Notes: generated from the letters alone by a model not told the origin. A stretch of 22,059 bases of DNA from JAFDZO01 sp038225955 (GCA_038225955.1 JBBRQV010000038.1:1-22059), one strand, 5' to 3'. Positions 1 through 8,722 are shown, counted from the first letter of the stretch. Made by a program: numbers and translations.

Positions 1-620
1 ATACCAAGTCCGATTCCTAAAGCGATTACAGATAAATTCGCAGTATAAAAAATTGCAATTACAATCACTGCCCCAAGGTCATCTACGATTGCGAAAGCAG
101 TGAGAAATATTTTTAATGAAAGAGGGACGCGGTTTCCGAGCAGTGATAAAATGCCAAGTGAGAAGGCGATATCAGTTGCCATTGGAATTCCCCAGCCCTT
201 CATTTCGTAATCATGGCCCCAGTTTAATGCTGCGTAAATAAGAGCAGGAAAAATCATACCGCCGATTGCGGCAAAAATTGGGAATGAAGATTTTTTAAAA
301 GAAGAAAGCTCGCCTGTCAGCAGCTCGCGTTTTATTTCAAGTCCGACGACGAAGAAAAAAATAACCATCAGGCCGTCGTTAATCCAATGGTCAAGACCCT
401 TGCTTAAAGAAAAATTACCGAGTCCGACTGTAAAATTTATATGAAGTAAGTTATGATAGAAATCTTTTAATGAAGTGTTGGCAAGAATGAGTGAGATAAT
501 TGTAACAAGAATTAAAATAATTCCGCTTGATGCTTCAATCTGCATAAACCTTTTGAAAGGTTTAATTAAAGTATCAATGGGTGTACTTTTTGCTACTTGC
601 GGAAGATTGCCTGAACTCAT
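1..620 (-). CDS. nhaA: Na+/H+ antiporter NhaA, N-terminal half (3' end outside window)
   Basis: Inner-membrane antiporter that exchanges cytoplasmic Na+ for external H+ in pH and sodium homeostasis. The reverse strand reads without a stop from ATG at 620 to the left edge, giving about 206 residues of a family usually near 390-440. An in-frame TAA lies directly before the ATG, which fixes the start. Visible NhaA hallmarks are GLEIKREL near residues 93-100, ATDIAFSLG near 148-156 (D150 corresponds to a conserved helix IV aspartate), and the ion-binding pair AIVDDLGAV with D180 and D181, equivalent to D163/D164 of E. coli NhaA. Several hydrophobic helices precede and follow these. No Shine-Dalgarno sequence is visible; the region before the start is A/T-rich. 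The C-terminal helices lie outside the window. Recognition is by motif and I regard it as secure. Confidence 0.95.
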   Translation of the reverse strand, partial: MSSGNLPQVAKSTPIDTLIKPFKRFMQIEASSGIILILVTIISLILANTSLKDFYHNLLHINFTVGLGNFSLSKGLDHWINDGLMVIFFFVVGLEIKRELLTGELSSFKKSSFPIFAAIGGMIFPALIYAALNWGHDYEMKGWGIPMATDIAFSLGILSLLGNRVPLSLKIFLTAFAIVDDLGAVIVIAIFYTANLSVIALGIGLG

Positions 621-816
621 TTATAAAAATATTTTTATCCAATATAGAAATAAGAGATTATCAATTACAGGCAATTTTAAAAACTGATGAAACTGATTTG
701 TACTGATTGTTTATTATTATATGAAATTAGAATAGCTCGTAAGTAAAATCATTTGCATCATTAGTAATCAGCGGAATCAGTGATTAAAAACAATCATTAT
801 GATCAGTGATTAAAAC
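621..816. repeat. Intergenic gap with a 14-bp direct repeat (ATCAGTGATTAAAA)
   Basis: The gap between nhaA (start at 620) and the end of the DUF2461 gene holds no convincing gene. Exact copies of ATCAGTGATTAAAA sit at 776-789 and 802-815, 26 nt apart. The preceding TAATCAGCGGAATCAG is a shorter variation on the same word. This looks like a degenerate word-type intergenic repeat, similar in style to those at 19.3-19.8 kb. The second copy ends one base before the DUF2461 stop codon. No function is evident. Confidence 0.55.
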
Positions 817-1512
817 TCACTTCATCGCTTCCCACAAAAACTTCACAAAATCATGACTGACTTTTGCGTGTTGAATGATTAAATCAACGAATGAAGAATC
901 AAATGCAACTTCTGGGTCATAAGATTTAAAAACATAGAATTGTTTCATCTTTAATATTTCCGCAAGCTGTTCATCCGTAACTTCTTCATATCCCGTTGCA
1001 GGGCGTACTTGTTTTATACCGGTAACTTTCCCATAAAGTTTTTTAAACTCTTTATCATTTATGATTGAAAGATAATCGTCGAACTCACTGAAAACTTTAT
1101 ATCTGATTTTTTTAAGATTAAATGGCTCCATGCTATATTGACCTGCTGCAATTACTAACTCACCTGGCTCGATATGAAAATAAACATGGGGAAGCTCTGC
1201 TTTTTTTATTCTATCAAAACAAAATGCGGCGGCGTAATGAGTTTTGTAAGGAGTTTTATCTTTTGAAAATCTTAAATCCCTATTAATTCTGAAAATGGAT
1301 TTATAATTTATTACAATATCCGGGTCAACTTTTTTTAATTCAGGTACTAAGGCATCAATTAAATTCATCATTGGCTGTCTTAAATAGTTTTCATATTTAT
1401 CTCTGTTTTTATCAAACCATTCTTTTTTATTATTTCTCTTGAGAGCTTTTAAAAATTTTATTGAGTCTTCAGAAAAGCCCAGAAACGGCTCTTGTATTAA
1501 ATCCGATAGCAT
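817..1512 (-). CDS. DUF2461 / TIGR02453 family protein
   Basis: A 231-residue soluble protein of the DUF2461 family, whose biochemical role is not established. The family pattern is clear: FLKALKRNNKKEWFDKNRD near residues 20-38, then SIFRINRDLRFSKDKTPYKTH near 68-88, then a PHVYFHIEPGE stretch and an aromatic C-terminal half. Length fits the family (about 210-230). The ATG at 1512 is followed within 20 residues by the conserved start of the domain. There is no signal peptide or membrane segment, so it is probably cytosolic. It is divergent from the alpha-2-macroglobulin gene (153 bp between starts) and co-directional with nhaA, but 196 bp of repeat-bearing DNA separates it from nhaA. Family assignment is by motif; I claim no function. 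Confidence 0.85.
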   Translation of the reverse strand: MLSDLIQEPFLGFSEDSIKFLKALKRNNKKEWFDKNRDKYENYLRQPMMNLIDALVPELKKVDPDIVINYKSIFRINRDLRFSKDKTPYKTHYAAAFCFDRIKKAELPHVYFHIEPGELVIAAGQYSMEPFNLKKIRYKVFSEFDDYLSIINDKEFKKLYGKVTGIKQVRPATGYEEVTDEQLAEILKMKQFYVFKSYDPEVAFDSSFVDLIIQHAKVSHDFVKFLWEAMK

Positions 1513-1665
1513 AATTTTAATTTATTTTTTAATACTGTATAAAAAAATAGACACTTTATGGAACTTTTATCGATTAATGGAATATAAAAATCAGAAGGCA
1601 ATAATTCATACTAAAAAGTTTTCTTAAGTTTGTACACTTTTTTATAAACACATAACTCCACGATT

Positions 1666-4600
1666 ATGAAATCTCTCTACGTATTTCTAGTCCTCTCCCT
1701 TATTTTCCTCAGCAGCAACATCAAAGCGCAAGATGAAAAAGATGTAAACTTTCAGGTCAGTACAAATATGTACTACACACCCGGCCAGGATATTCAGGCT
1801 TATATATACTCCTATGATTATAACGAAAAGAGTAAGAGAAAAGTTAACTTCGAATTTACGATTTACAAAATATCTGACTTGGGCGCATTTTATTCTAAGC
1901 AGGTTTCACGTTATGGTGTTGATGTTTTAAGCCGGGATAGTTTAAACCTTCTTTCATATTGCACTGAGTTTGCGAGCTTCAATAAAAATCTTTCTTCAAA
2001 TAATGATTACGGTTACAGATACATTAATGAATACGTTAAGCTGAATATTTATGATAAGGGAGCATATTTATTACGAGTAAAGGTTGGTAACAAAGTAGCT
2101 TATTGCGGATTTATAATTTCAAGTGCAGGCGTGATATCAAAGGCAGGAAATAATTCAATGCTTGCATATACTGTTGATAGGTCAACAGGCATACCTATTA
2201 ACAATGCAAACTTAAGTTTTTATCTCGGAGCAAAAAAAATAGGTCAGGGAACTACCACTGACGGATTATTTTATCAGGTGATAAATAATGATGTGAAGCA
2301 AAATAATGGTGATGAAAATTTGACTCCATTAATAGTCGGTAATGCAGGTGACGATATAATTATTTCCGATGCTTATATGTATTTCGGTTATGCAGGGAAT
2401 GAATATTACACTTACGTTTACACCGAGCAGCCTGTTTACAGAACAGGTTCATTGGTAAATTTTAAGGGAACAATAAGACAGACATCTGAAAATAATTTTA
2501 AAGTTGTTCCGAACAAAGATATTACAGTTATCATTAAAGACGCTAAGAATGCTGAAGTGTATAAGCAATTAATGAAAACAAATGATGATGGAAGTTATAA
2601 CGGAAGTTTTAAAGTGGATGATGAAGGTGCGCTGGGAACGTATTACATTCAAACACAAATTGACGAGAGGCATATTTACACTGCAACATTTGAAGTAGAG
2701 CAGTATAAAAAACCTGAGTATAAAGTAACAGTTAAGCTGGATAAGTCTCAATACTATGGTAAAGATGAAATAAAGGGAAGTGTGCAGGCAGATTATTACT
2801 TTGGCAGTCCTGTAGCAGATGCCGAAGTTGAGTACAATGTTTTTAAAATGAGATATTACAAACCTTGGTGGAGATTTTCTGAATGGGCATGGTGGTATGA
2901 AGATTATTATGCCGAGCAGGAAAATAATTTCAGCGGCTCTGAAATGGTTTACTCAGGCAAGGGTAAACTTACAAAAGACGGCAAGTTTGAGTTTGATTAT
3001 ACAGTGAATGAAGATTTCAAGCAAAAAAATAATAATGATAATTATCGATATTGGTACGGTGATACTGAGACCGATTATAAATATATAGTACAAGCGAAAG
3101 TTACAGATAAATCCCGCAGGCAGATTAATGGAACATCTACTGCATTTGTTACCCGCGGCGGATTTACTTTAACTGCGAACACTGATAAATACTGGTATAA
3201 GAAAAATGATAAGGTGAACTTCACAGTCAATGCTGAAGATTTTGCAAGCAAACCTGTAAAGGCGAATTATGAGCTTTCTATTTACCGGAATGACTACAGC
3301 TATGATTATAAAAATTCAAGTAAGCAGTTTATAGGAAGTGTCAAAGGAGAGACAAAATCAGACGGTAAAGGAATTGTGGAGTACACCTTGCCGTCCGATG
3401 TAAAGAACGGATATTATATAGGGGAAGTAAAGTCAATCGATGACCGCTCGAATATAATTACTACAACAGCCTACTTTTATGTCTCGGATGGGGATTACTC
3501 GTGGTACTATAATGAGTCAGGTGCAATACAGATTATTACCGATAAAGATAATTATAAAGTCGGTGATGTTTGTAACGCAGTTATTTTTACAACGGTGCCT
3601 GACGTAAATGTTTTAATCACAACTGAAGATGATAATATTATTTCTTATCAGACAAAAAAGTTTGTAGGAAAAAGTGAAAGCATACAAATTCCAATCACAG
3701 ATAAGTACAGCACAAATTTTAAAATTAGTGTATCGTATGTTTCGGCGGCAAATTTATTCACAGAGTCAAAAAATATTTTAATTGTACCTGAAGAAAAATT
3801 TCTTACAGTACAGATTGACCCTGATAAGCTTGTATATAAACCAAAAGAATCCGGCGAGGTAAAAGTAAAAGTTACCGATAAAAATGGTGCTGCAGTGAAG
3901 AATGCAGACGTATCTCTTGGAATAGTTGATGAAAGTATTTACGCAATTAAAGAAGATAAGACAAAAGATATAAGAAAGTTTTTCTACGGTCAGAAAAATG
4001 CTTATGTATCAACTTCATTCTTATCTTATAATTCTTCCTATGGTTCATCGAGATTGATGACTATTTATGAGCGCTATAATGTAAATGCAACTGATAAAAA
4101 CGATCTTGCAACAGCTAAAGGTATTGTGATAACTTCAGACAGCATAGCTGTAGGAGGAGCAACAATTGTAATTGATAATGATTTTGAGGCAGCGGTTACA
4201 AATGAAAATGGGTTATTTGAATTTAAACTGCCGCAGGGTGAGTATAAAATAGGTGTTTACTTGGATGATAATACAAAGAAAAGCTCCTCTGAAATAAAAT
4301 TAGAAAAAGGCGGAACAACTTATTTAATTTTAAATTCGGAAAAATTATCAGTAAAAGTTGTATCTAAGGAACAGATAGAAAACTCAGGAATAAGAGGCAT
4401 TACTAATTTAGTTTCCAAAACTTCGGGTGTTGTTCAGGATGAAAGAGGCGGACAAGTAAATTTAAAAGGTGGAAGAACAAAAGATGCTAAAATTACTATG
4501 GATGCAGTTTCACAAACGGAAGATAAAGAAATGGAAAAGACAGAATCTCCTTCTCCAAAGAAAAAAGATGGAAGTAAAACTGGAGAAGATGTTTCTCCTG

Positions 4601-6738
4601 AGCTTCGTTCCGATTTTAAGGATGCCGTTTCATGGACTCCATACACAAAGACAGATGAAAACGGATACGCAACAGTATTTGTAACTTATCCTGATAATCT
4701 TACTTCATGGAGAATTACTTCAAGAGTAATAACAGAGGATACACGGGTAGGGCAGGCAACTAATACAATTATTACAAGAAAAAATTTATTAGTGAGAATG
4801 GAAACTCCACGCTTCTTACAAGAAGGGGACTTAGTTACAATCTCAACGATGATTCATAATTATTTATCAACTGAAAAAAATGTTAAGGTAAAATTCAGAG
4901 CAGGATTAACCGAACTTCAAGGTGACAGTGTAAAAGAAATTAAACTGGCATCAAACTCAGAGCAGAGAATAGACTGGACTATAAAAGTAAATAATCCGTT
5001 TGGAGTTGCAAATTTTTATGCAGAGGCTTTAACAAATGAAGAATCAGATGCTGTTCAGATGAGTGTTCCTTTGCAAGCACGAGGATTGCAGATGATGGTG
5101 CCTACTGTTGCAGATTTTGATGACTTATATAAAAGTGAAATTAAGAGCATTTATATCCCGGGCGGAACTGATATGCGAAGCGTAACAATGAAGTTCACCG
5201 TTGCTCCTTCGCTTGCCTCTACAATGCTCTCTGCGCTTGATGAGCTTGCAGGTTATCCTTACGGATGCGTTGAGCAGACTATGAGCAGATTTTTACCTAC
5301 AGTAGTCGTGGCAGGTGCGTTAAAAGATTTAAACGCGCCAATAAGTGAAGCCCTGCAAAAAGATTTACCGAAGATGGTTGAGGCAGGTGTGAACAGATTG
5401 TACGGCTTTCAGCACTCCGATGGGGGATGGGGCTGGTGGACTAATGACCAGTCAAATAATTTCATGTCAGCTTATGTAATCTATGGTTACAAAATGGCTA
5501 AGGATGCAAACTACGCAGTTAAGGAAAATGTTTTAAAGCGTGGAATTTCATTTGTAAAAAATAAAGTAACATCTGAAGCTGACCCTACTACAAAAGCATA
5601 TATGCTGTACGTGATTTCTTTAGTTGACGATAAAGACAAAGATAAGATGAAGAAGGAAATTGAAGACTTACTTTCAAATTCAACTATCAATGATTACGCA
5701 CGCAGCTTATGCGCATTAGCTCTTAAAAATTTTGGTGATTCCTCCAGAGCAGAATTAGTTCTTGCAACTCTTGAACGTAATGCAAAAACATCCGGTGAAG
5801 GGGCATCTTATTGGGAAGGAACTTCATGGCATTATAACTGGCAGGAAGATAAAGTGCAAACAACTGCAATGGCATTGAAGGCATTTGTAAATATTAAAGG
5901 CGGAAGCCCTGAAATGAAAGATAAAATTATCCGCTGGTTAATGATGCAAAGACAGGGGACGGCATGGAGAAACACACAGGAGACTGCATGGATAATTTAT
6001 GCAATGGTTGATTATCTGAAAACATCAAATGAATTAAATCCGGATTACTCAGTGAACGTAACCATAAACGGCAAACCATACTTCACTAAGCAAATGACAC
6101 GCGATGATGTATTCAAAAAAGATGCGTTAATAAAAATTGACGGCAGCGCATTACAGCAGGGGAATAATGAAATTAAGATAGAAAAATCCGGCGCGGGTAA
6201 AGTTTACTTCTCATCAAATACTTTCTATTATACAAGCGATATGGATTCAAGAGAGAATGGATTCAGGGTAGAACGTGAATATTTCAAGCTTGAAAAATAT
6301 ACTGCCTACAACGAAGAGAAAATTACCTATAGGAAAAAATATTTTGACGGATTGCTGAAATCAGGCGATGAAGTTTTAGTAAAATTGAAAGTGTATTCTA
6401 AAGATGAGAACATGAATTACTTTATGCTTGAAGACCCGATTCCTGCAGGATGTGAAGTCATAAAAGATGATTGGGCTTATCAAATTGAAGGCGAAAACGA
6501 CTATAAAGGATATGATTACTATTGGTGGAGATGGTCTTATGCAGATAAGGACATCCGCGATAACAGAGTAACATTCTTCAATACATATATGTACAACAGG
6601 GATAGTGAGTACTCATACATTATGCGTGCTCAGATTCCGGGTGAATATACTGTAAATCCTACACGTGGTTCTCTGATGTATTATACTGATGTTAATGGTA
6701 ACTCACCGGGATTCAAATTGAGAATTGAAGACAAGTAA
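1666..6738 (+). CDS. Alpha-2-macroglobulin family protein with thioester motif and an unusual insert
   Basis: A 1690-residue exported protein of the bacterial alpha-2-macroglobulin family, thought to trap attacking proteases in the periplasm. Residues 1-21 are a signal peptide (predicted cleavage IKA|QD). No lipobox cysteine is present, unlike YfhM-type lipoproteins. An MG2-like strand EQPVYRTGSLVNFKG lies near 254-268. A bait-domain (A2M_BRD) pattern DPDKLVYKP...SLGIVDESIYAIK spans about 718-762. The A2M core (TKTDENGYATVF...TSWRITSRVITEDTRVG) starts near 994. The thioester motif YGCVEQT has C1201 and Q1204 intact. A GGWGWW-containing helical thioester domain follows to about 1500, and the C-terminal MG10-like end has RDNRVTFF and a YSYIMRAQIPGEY strand. 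Residues about 817-985 form an insert described separately. Residues 395-416 are strikingly aromatic. No PBP1C gene, a common neighbour, is in the window. No Shine-Dalgarno sequence precedes the ATG. Confidence 0.93.
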   Translation: MKSLYVFLVLSLIFLSSNIKAQDEKDVNFQVSTNMYYTPGQDIQAYIYSYDYNEKSKRKVNFEFTIYKISDLGAFYSKQVSRYGVDVLSRDSLNLLSYCTEFASFNKNLSSNNDYGYRYINEYVKLNIYDKGAYLLRVKVGNKVAYCGFIISSAGVISKAGNNSMLAYTVDRSTGIPINNANLSFYLGAKKIGQGTTTDGLFYQVINNDVKQNNGDENLTPLIVGNAGDDIIISDAYMYFGYAGNEYYTYVYTEQPVYRTGSLVNFKGTIRQTSENNFKVVPNKDITVIIKDAKNAEVYKQLMKTNDDGSYNGSFKVDDEGALGTYYIQTQIDERHIYTATFEVEQYKKPEYKVTVKLDKSQYYGKDEIKGSVQADYYFGSPVADAEVEYNVFKMRYYKPWWRFSEWAWWYEDYYAEQENNFSGSEMVYSGKGKLTKDGKFEFDYTVNEDFKQKNNNDNYRYWYGDTETDYKYIVQAKVTDKSRRQINGTSTAFVTRGGFTLTANTDKYWYKKNDKVNFTVNAEDFASKPVKANYELSIYRNDYSYDYKNSSKQFIGSVKGETKSDGKGIVEYTLPSDVKNGYYIGEVKSIDDRSNIITTTAYFYVSDGDYSWYYNESGAIQIITDKDNYKVGDVCNAVIFTTVPDVNVLITTEDDNIISYQTKKFVGKSESIQIPITDKYSTNFKISVSYVSAANLFTESKNILIVPEEKFLTVQIDPDKLVYKPKESGEVKVKVTDKNGAAVKNADVSLGIVDESIYAIKEDKTKDIRKFFYGQKNAYVSTSFLSYNSSYGSSRLMTIYERYNVNATDKNDLATAKGIVITSDSIAVGGATIVIDNDFEAAVTNENGLFEFKLPQGEYKIGVYLDDNTKKSSSEIKLEKGGTTYLILNSEKLSVKVVSKEQIENSGIRGITNLVSKTSGVVQDERGGQVNLKGGRTKDAKITMDAVSQTEDKEMEKTESPSPKKKDGSKTGEDVSPELRSDFKDAVSWTPYTKTDENGYATVFVTYPDNLTSWRITSRVITEDTRVGQATNTIITRKNLLVRMETPRFLQEGDLVTISTMIHNYLSTEKNVKVKFRAGLTELQGDSVKEIKLASNSEQRIDWTIKVNNPFGVANFYAEALTNEESDAVQMSVPLQARGLQMMVPTVADFDDLYKSEIKSIYIPGGTDMRSVTMKFTVAPSLASTMLSALDELAGYPYGCVEQTMSRFLPTVVVAGALKDLNAPISEALQKDLPKMVEAGVNRLYGFQHSDGGWGWWTNDQSNNFMSAYVIYGYKMAKDANYAVKENVLKRGISFVKNKVTSEADPTTKAYMLYVISLVDDKDKDKMKKEIEDLLSNSTINDYARSLCALALKNFGDSSRAELVLATLERNAKTSGEGASYWEGTSWHYNWQEDKVQTTAMALKAFVNIKGGSPEMKDKIIRWLMMQRQGTAWRNTQETAWIIYAMVDYLKTSNELNPDYSVNVTINGKPYFTKQMTRDDVFKKDALIKIDGSALQQGNNEIKIEKSGAGKVYFSSNTFYYTSDMDSRENGFRVEREYFKLEKYTAYNEEKITYRKKYFDGLLKSGDEVLVKLKVYSKDENMNYFMLEDPIPAGCEVIKDDWAYQIEGENDYKGYDYYWWRWSYADKDIRDNRVTFFNTYMYNRDSEYSYIMRAQIPGEYTVNPTRGSLMYYTDVNGNSPGFKLRIEDK
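4114..4620 (+). other. Insert in the macroglobulin: carboxypeptidase-regulatory-like plus TonB-plug-like segment and charged linker
   Basis: This is a sub-region of the macroglobulin gene, about residues 817-985. Residues 817-890 (KGIVITSDSIAVGGATIVI, then TNENGLFEFKLPQGEYKIGV) match the carboxypeptidase-regulatory-like beta sandwich that opens many TonB-dependent receptors. Residues about 894-949 follow the receptor plug pattern: a VVSKEQIENSG strand, an LVSKTSGVVQD strand, then GGQVNLKGGRTKDAKITMD, which corresponds to the receptor consensus of an RGGR motif followed by a DGV turn. The plug-like part is only about 55 residues, roughly half a normal plug. A Lys/Glu/Ser/Pro-rich linker (950-985) leads into the A2M core. 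Its position, between the bait domain and the A2M core, is where the bait or, in complement proteins, the anaphylatoxin domain sits. Confidence 0.7.
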
Positions 6739-6781
6739 TTTTGTTATAGGTAGTTAGTTGAGAGTTATACATGTTTGGTTG

Positions 6782-6819
6782 ACCTGATTCTGTGAGAGCG
6801 GAGTCAGGTTTTTTATTTT
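6782..6819 (+). terminator. Intrinsic terminator after the macroglobulin gene
   Basis: ACCTGATTC (6782-6790) pairs with GAGTCAGGT (6801-6809) through nine positions with one G-T wobble. The 10-nt loop is followed directly by TTTTTTATTTT. It lies 43 bp past the macroglobulin stop and just before the convergent DUF3667 gene end, so it fits plus-strand termination. The other strand lacks a T-run after the stem. Confidence 0.85.
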
Positions 6820-7684
6820 AAGTTGTGTAATAGGTGATAAGAAATAAAATTAACCTGTATGCATTTAATACCCATAAGAATAAATAGGGGAGTAGTAAAC
6901 ATTTAACTAAAGCTAACCATTTTTTTTCGTTGTAAAACCTCTGCACTCCATAAAAACTATAAACTCCTATTGAAATGAAAACAATTATAGAAAGTATGTT
7001 GTCATTAATGGAACCCTGAATATCAAGATGCAAAAATTTTGCCGGTAATAGAATTATTTGAATTAAAATTAATATAAGGAGCAGCCATGTTAGAAAATTT
7101 AACGAGAATATTAAATTTTCAGCATATAGTCTTCGTTTATTTATAAATAGTAATTGCAGCACTAATGCGAATAGCGGAGAAATAATAACTATTAAGGATT
7201 TTGAATATAAATTTACCTTATGATCGTACTCTTTTGAATATTCCTCAAACTTTTTCTCGTATTCTTCCGGTGAAATTTCATACTTTAAAAGTTTCTGCTC
7301 TACAATAGATTCTGCTATCCGACTGTATGCAAAACTTTTAATTTGAGCAGAGAGCGGTGTTGTGAATGTATTAACTCCCACAAAAGAGAGCATTAGAAAA
7401 AAAACTACGTTGATAATAAAAAATAACTGAATCGGCTTCGCATAATTTACTCGTCTGCCCTGGCAGTATTCTTTTGCCAGAAGTCCCGGATTTACAATCA
7501 AAAGTTTTATACTTTTAAATATTTTTGAATCAAAATGGGTAAAACCGTCAATTGCCTGCATTACAATTTTTCCGAATGTTAATTCTCTATGGTCGAATTT
7601 CTTCTCACCGCAATTTGAGCAGAATTTTCCGCTAAGCTCGGCTCCGCATGATTGACAATATTCTTTAGTTATTATTTCTTCCAA
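6818..7684 (-). CDS. DUF3667 zinc-ribbon membrane protein
   Basis: A 288-residue protein of the DUF3667 family, function unknown. The N-terminus carries a zinc-ribbon-like set of four cysteines, C10-x2-C13 and C22-x2-C25, in YCQSCGAELSGKFCSNCGEK. A conserved cytoplasmic stretch follows (FDHRELTFGKI, LLIVNPGLLAKEYCQGRRV, then YAKPIQLFFIINV), which is typical of the family. About five hydrophobic segments occur near residues 88-107, 160-180, 190-213, 228-246 and 258-283. The only workable start is TTG at 7684: an in-frame TAA lies five codons upstream and the cysteine ribbon begins at residue 10. An AACTAAATTTTACC motif directly abuts the start. It could be co-transcribed with the acetyltransferase gene 74 bp upstream, although a dyad lies between them. 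Confidence 0.85.
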   Translation of the reverse strand: MEEIITKEYCQSCGAELSGKFCSNCGEKKFDHRELTFGKIVMQAIDGFTHFDSKIFKSIKLLIVNPGLLAKEYCQGRRVNYAKPIQLFFIINVVFFLMLSFVGVNTFTTPLSAQIKSFAYSRIAESIVEQKLLKYEISPEEYEKKFEEYSKEYDHKVNLYSKSLIVIISPLFALVLQLLFINKRRLYAENLIFSLNFLTWLLLILILIQIILLPAKFLHLDIQGSINDNILSIIVFISIGVYSFYGVQRFYNEKKWLALVKCLLLPYLFLWVLNAYRLILFLITYYTT

Positions 7685-7705
7685 GGTAAAATTTAGTTAT
7701 GGGGC

Positions 7706-7740
7706 ATTGCAAAATAAAAAAATGTTTTCTGCTTTGCAAT
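7706..7740. promoter_or_regulatory. 8-bp dyad ATTGCAAA/TTTGCAAT upstream of the DUF3667 gene
   Basis: ATTGCAAA at 7706-7713 and TTTGCAAT at 7733-7740 form a perfect inverted repeat with a 19-nt spacer, between the acetyltransferase stop (7759) and the DUF3667 start (7684). There is no adjacent T-run on the minus strand, so it is not an obvious terminator. An operator or a chance palindrome in A/T-rich DNA are both possible. Confidence 0.3.
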
Positions 7741-7758
7741 TGAGAAGGGAAGGCGAAT

Positions 7759-8193
7759 TTATTTTGCGAGTTTCATTTTCCAATGGCTATTTTCTTCACC
7801 ATAAGTTTCAAACCCTAATTTTTCGTAAAGTTTTTTTGCGCGATTATTCACTTTTAGAACTCCAAGCTTTATAGTTTTTGATTTATTCTTCTCAATAATA
7901 TCTTTAATTATTTTTGAACCTATGCCTTGTGATTGAAACTCCTTGAATAAATATATCGGGCCGATTACTATGTAATCTTCTTTCTCATTTATTCCAACAA
8001 TTCCTGCGGGTTTTGAATCAACCTCAATAATATAATTATCATCGCGTTTCATTTCCTCAGTATGAAATCTCTTCTGTAAATCTTCATCCCAGCCCCATGT
8101 TTTCGTAATGTATTCTTTCATAGCATCAAACTTGATTTCATATATAAGATTAAAGTCTTTCTCTTCTGCTTTTCGCAGCATATATGAAATCAT
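7759..8193 (-). CDS. GNAT family N-acetyltransferase
   Basis: A 144-residue single-domain Gcn5-related acetyltransferase, which transfers an acetyl group from acetyl-CoA to an unknown amine. The order of elements fits the fold: an N-terminal LRKAEEKDFNLIYEIKFD strand-helix, a KTWGWDEDLQ segment seen in one GNAT subgroup, a GIVGI strand, then acetyl-CoA motif A with YLFKEFQSQGIGSKI (pyrophosphate loop Q89-G90-I91-G92). The C-terminal part is LGVLKVNNRAKKLYEKLGFE, in which the asparagine and the LYEKLGF block are typical of motif B. There is no signal peptide, so it is cytosolic. It starts 4 bp after the stop of the other acetyltransferase gene, so the two are very probably co-transcribed. The substrate cannot be read from the sequence. 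Confidence 0.9.
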   Translation of the reverse strand: MISYMLRKAEEKDFNLIYEIKFDAMKEYITKTWGWDEDLQKRFHTEEMKRDDNYIIEVDSKPAGIVGINEKEDYIVIGPIYLFKEFQSQGIGSKIIKDIIEKNKSKTIKLGVLKVNNRAKKLYEKLGFETYGEENSHWKMKLAK

Positions 8194-8197
8194 TTTG

Positions 8198-8722
8198 TCA
8201 TTTTATTTTTAGCTTATAAATTACAGAGGGGTGCTTGCCAAAAAATCCTGTATCGATAAAATTGAATCCTTGCTTTGTAAGCACTTTAATTGAGGCTGTA
8301 TTATCAGGGTGAGTTATTCCGAACAGCTCGTGAATGTTACCAAGCTCCTTAGCATATTCAATCAATCGCACAGTTATCTCTGTTGCAATACCTCTGCCCC
8401 AGAATTCAGGAAACATTGAGTAGCCAATCTCTGCGTGTAGGATTTCAGGATTCACTTTGTTTTCATAAGCAGTGATTTTGCTAAGGCCTATAAAGGAGTT
8501 ATCTGTTTTATTTCGTACAATGCAAAAGCCAAGCTCGTCGTGCTCAGCATTTATTCCCATTACTTTTTCAAATTTTGTTCTTGCTTTTTCTTCAGTGCTT
8601 GCCTCTCCGCTGATGTATTTCATTACATCCGGATTGAATTCAAGCTTGCTGAAATCTTCGTAATCAGAGGGAGTAAATTTTGTTTGTATAAGGCGTTCGG
8701 ACGTTAGGTGTATTGTGTGCAT
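8198..8722 (-). CDS. GNAT acetyltransferase, RimJ/RimL-like
   Basis: A 174-residue acetyltransferase of the Acetyltransf_3 type, the group that includes the ribosomal-protein acetyltransferases RimJ and RimL and many small-molecule enzymes. It opens with the characteristic TSERLIQTKFTPSDYEDF. Motif A is AEIGYSMFPEFWGRGIATEI, with the acetyl-CoA loop W108-G-R110-G-I-A. The tail is ITHPDNTASIKVLTKQGF, the usual asparagine plus S/N-KVLxKxGF block. It lies upstream of and 4 bp from the second acetyltransferase gene, and 45 bp downstream of the TIGR01777 gene, in a minus-strand run. A TATTTTTG sequence resembling the Bacteroidota -7 element lies three bases before the ATG, but no matching -33 TTG was found. 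The substrate is unknown. Confidence 0.9.
   Translation of the reverse strand: MHTIHLTSERLIQTKFTPSDYEDFSKLEFNPDVMKYISGEASTEEKARTKFEKVMGINAEHDELGFCIVRNKTDNSFIGLSKITAYENKVNPEILHAEIGYSMFPEFWGRGIATEITVRLIEYAKELGNIHELFGITHPDNTASIKVLTKQGFNFIDTGFFGKHPSVIYKLKIK

Noticed and set aside
475..687. 70-codon plus-strand frame
   Set aside because: It lies antisense to the well-supported nhaA coding sequence and has no features of its own.
4434..4684. Short frames on both strands inside the macroglobulin gene
   Set aside because: Shadows of the insert-coding region; the plus-strand main frame has clear domain matches throughout.
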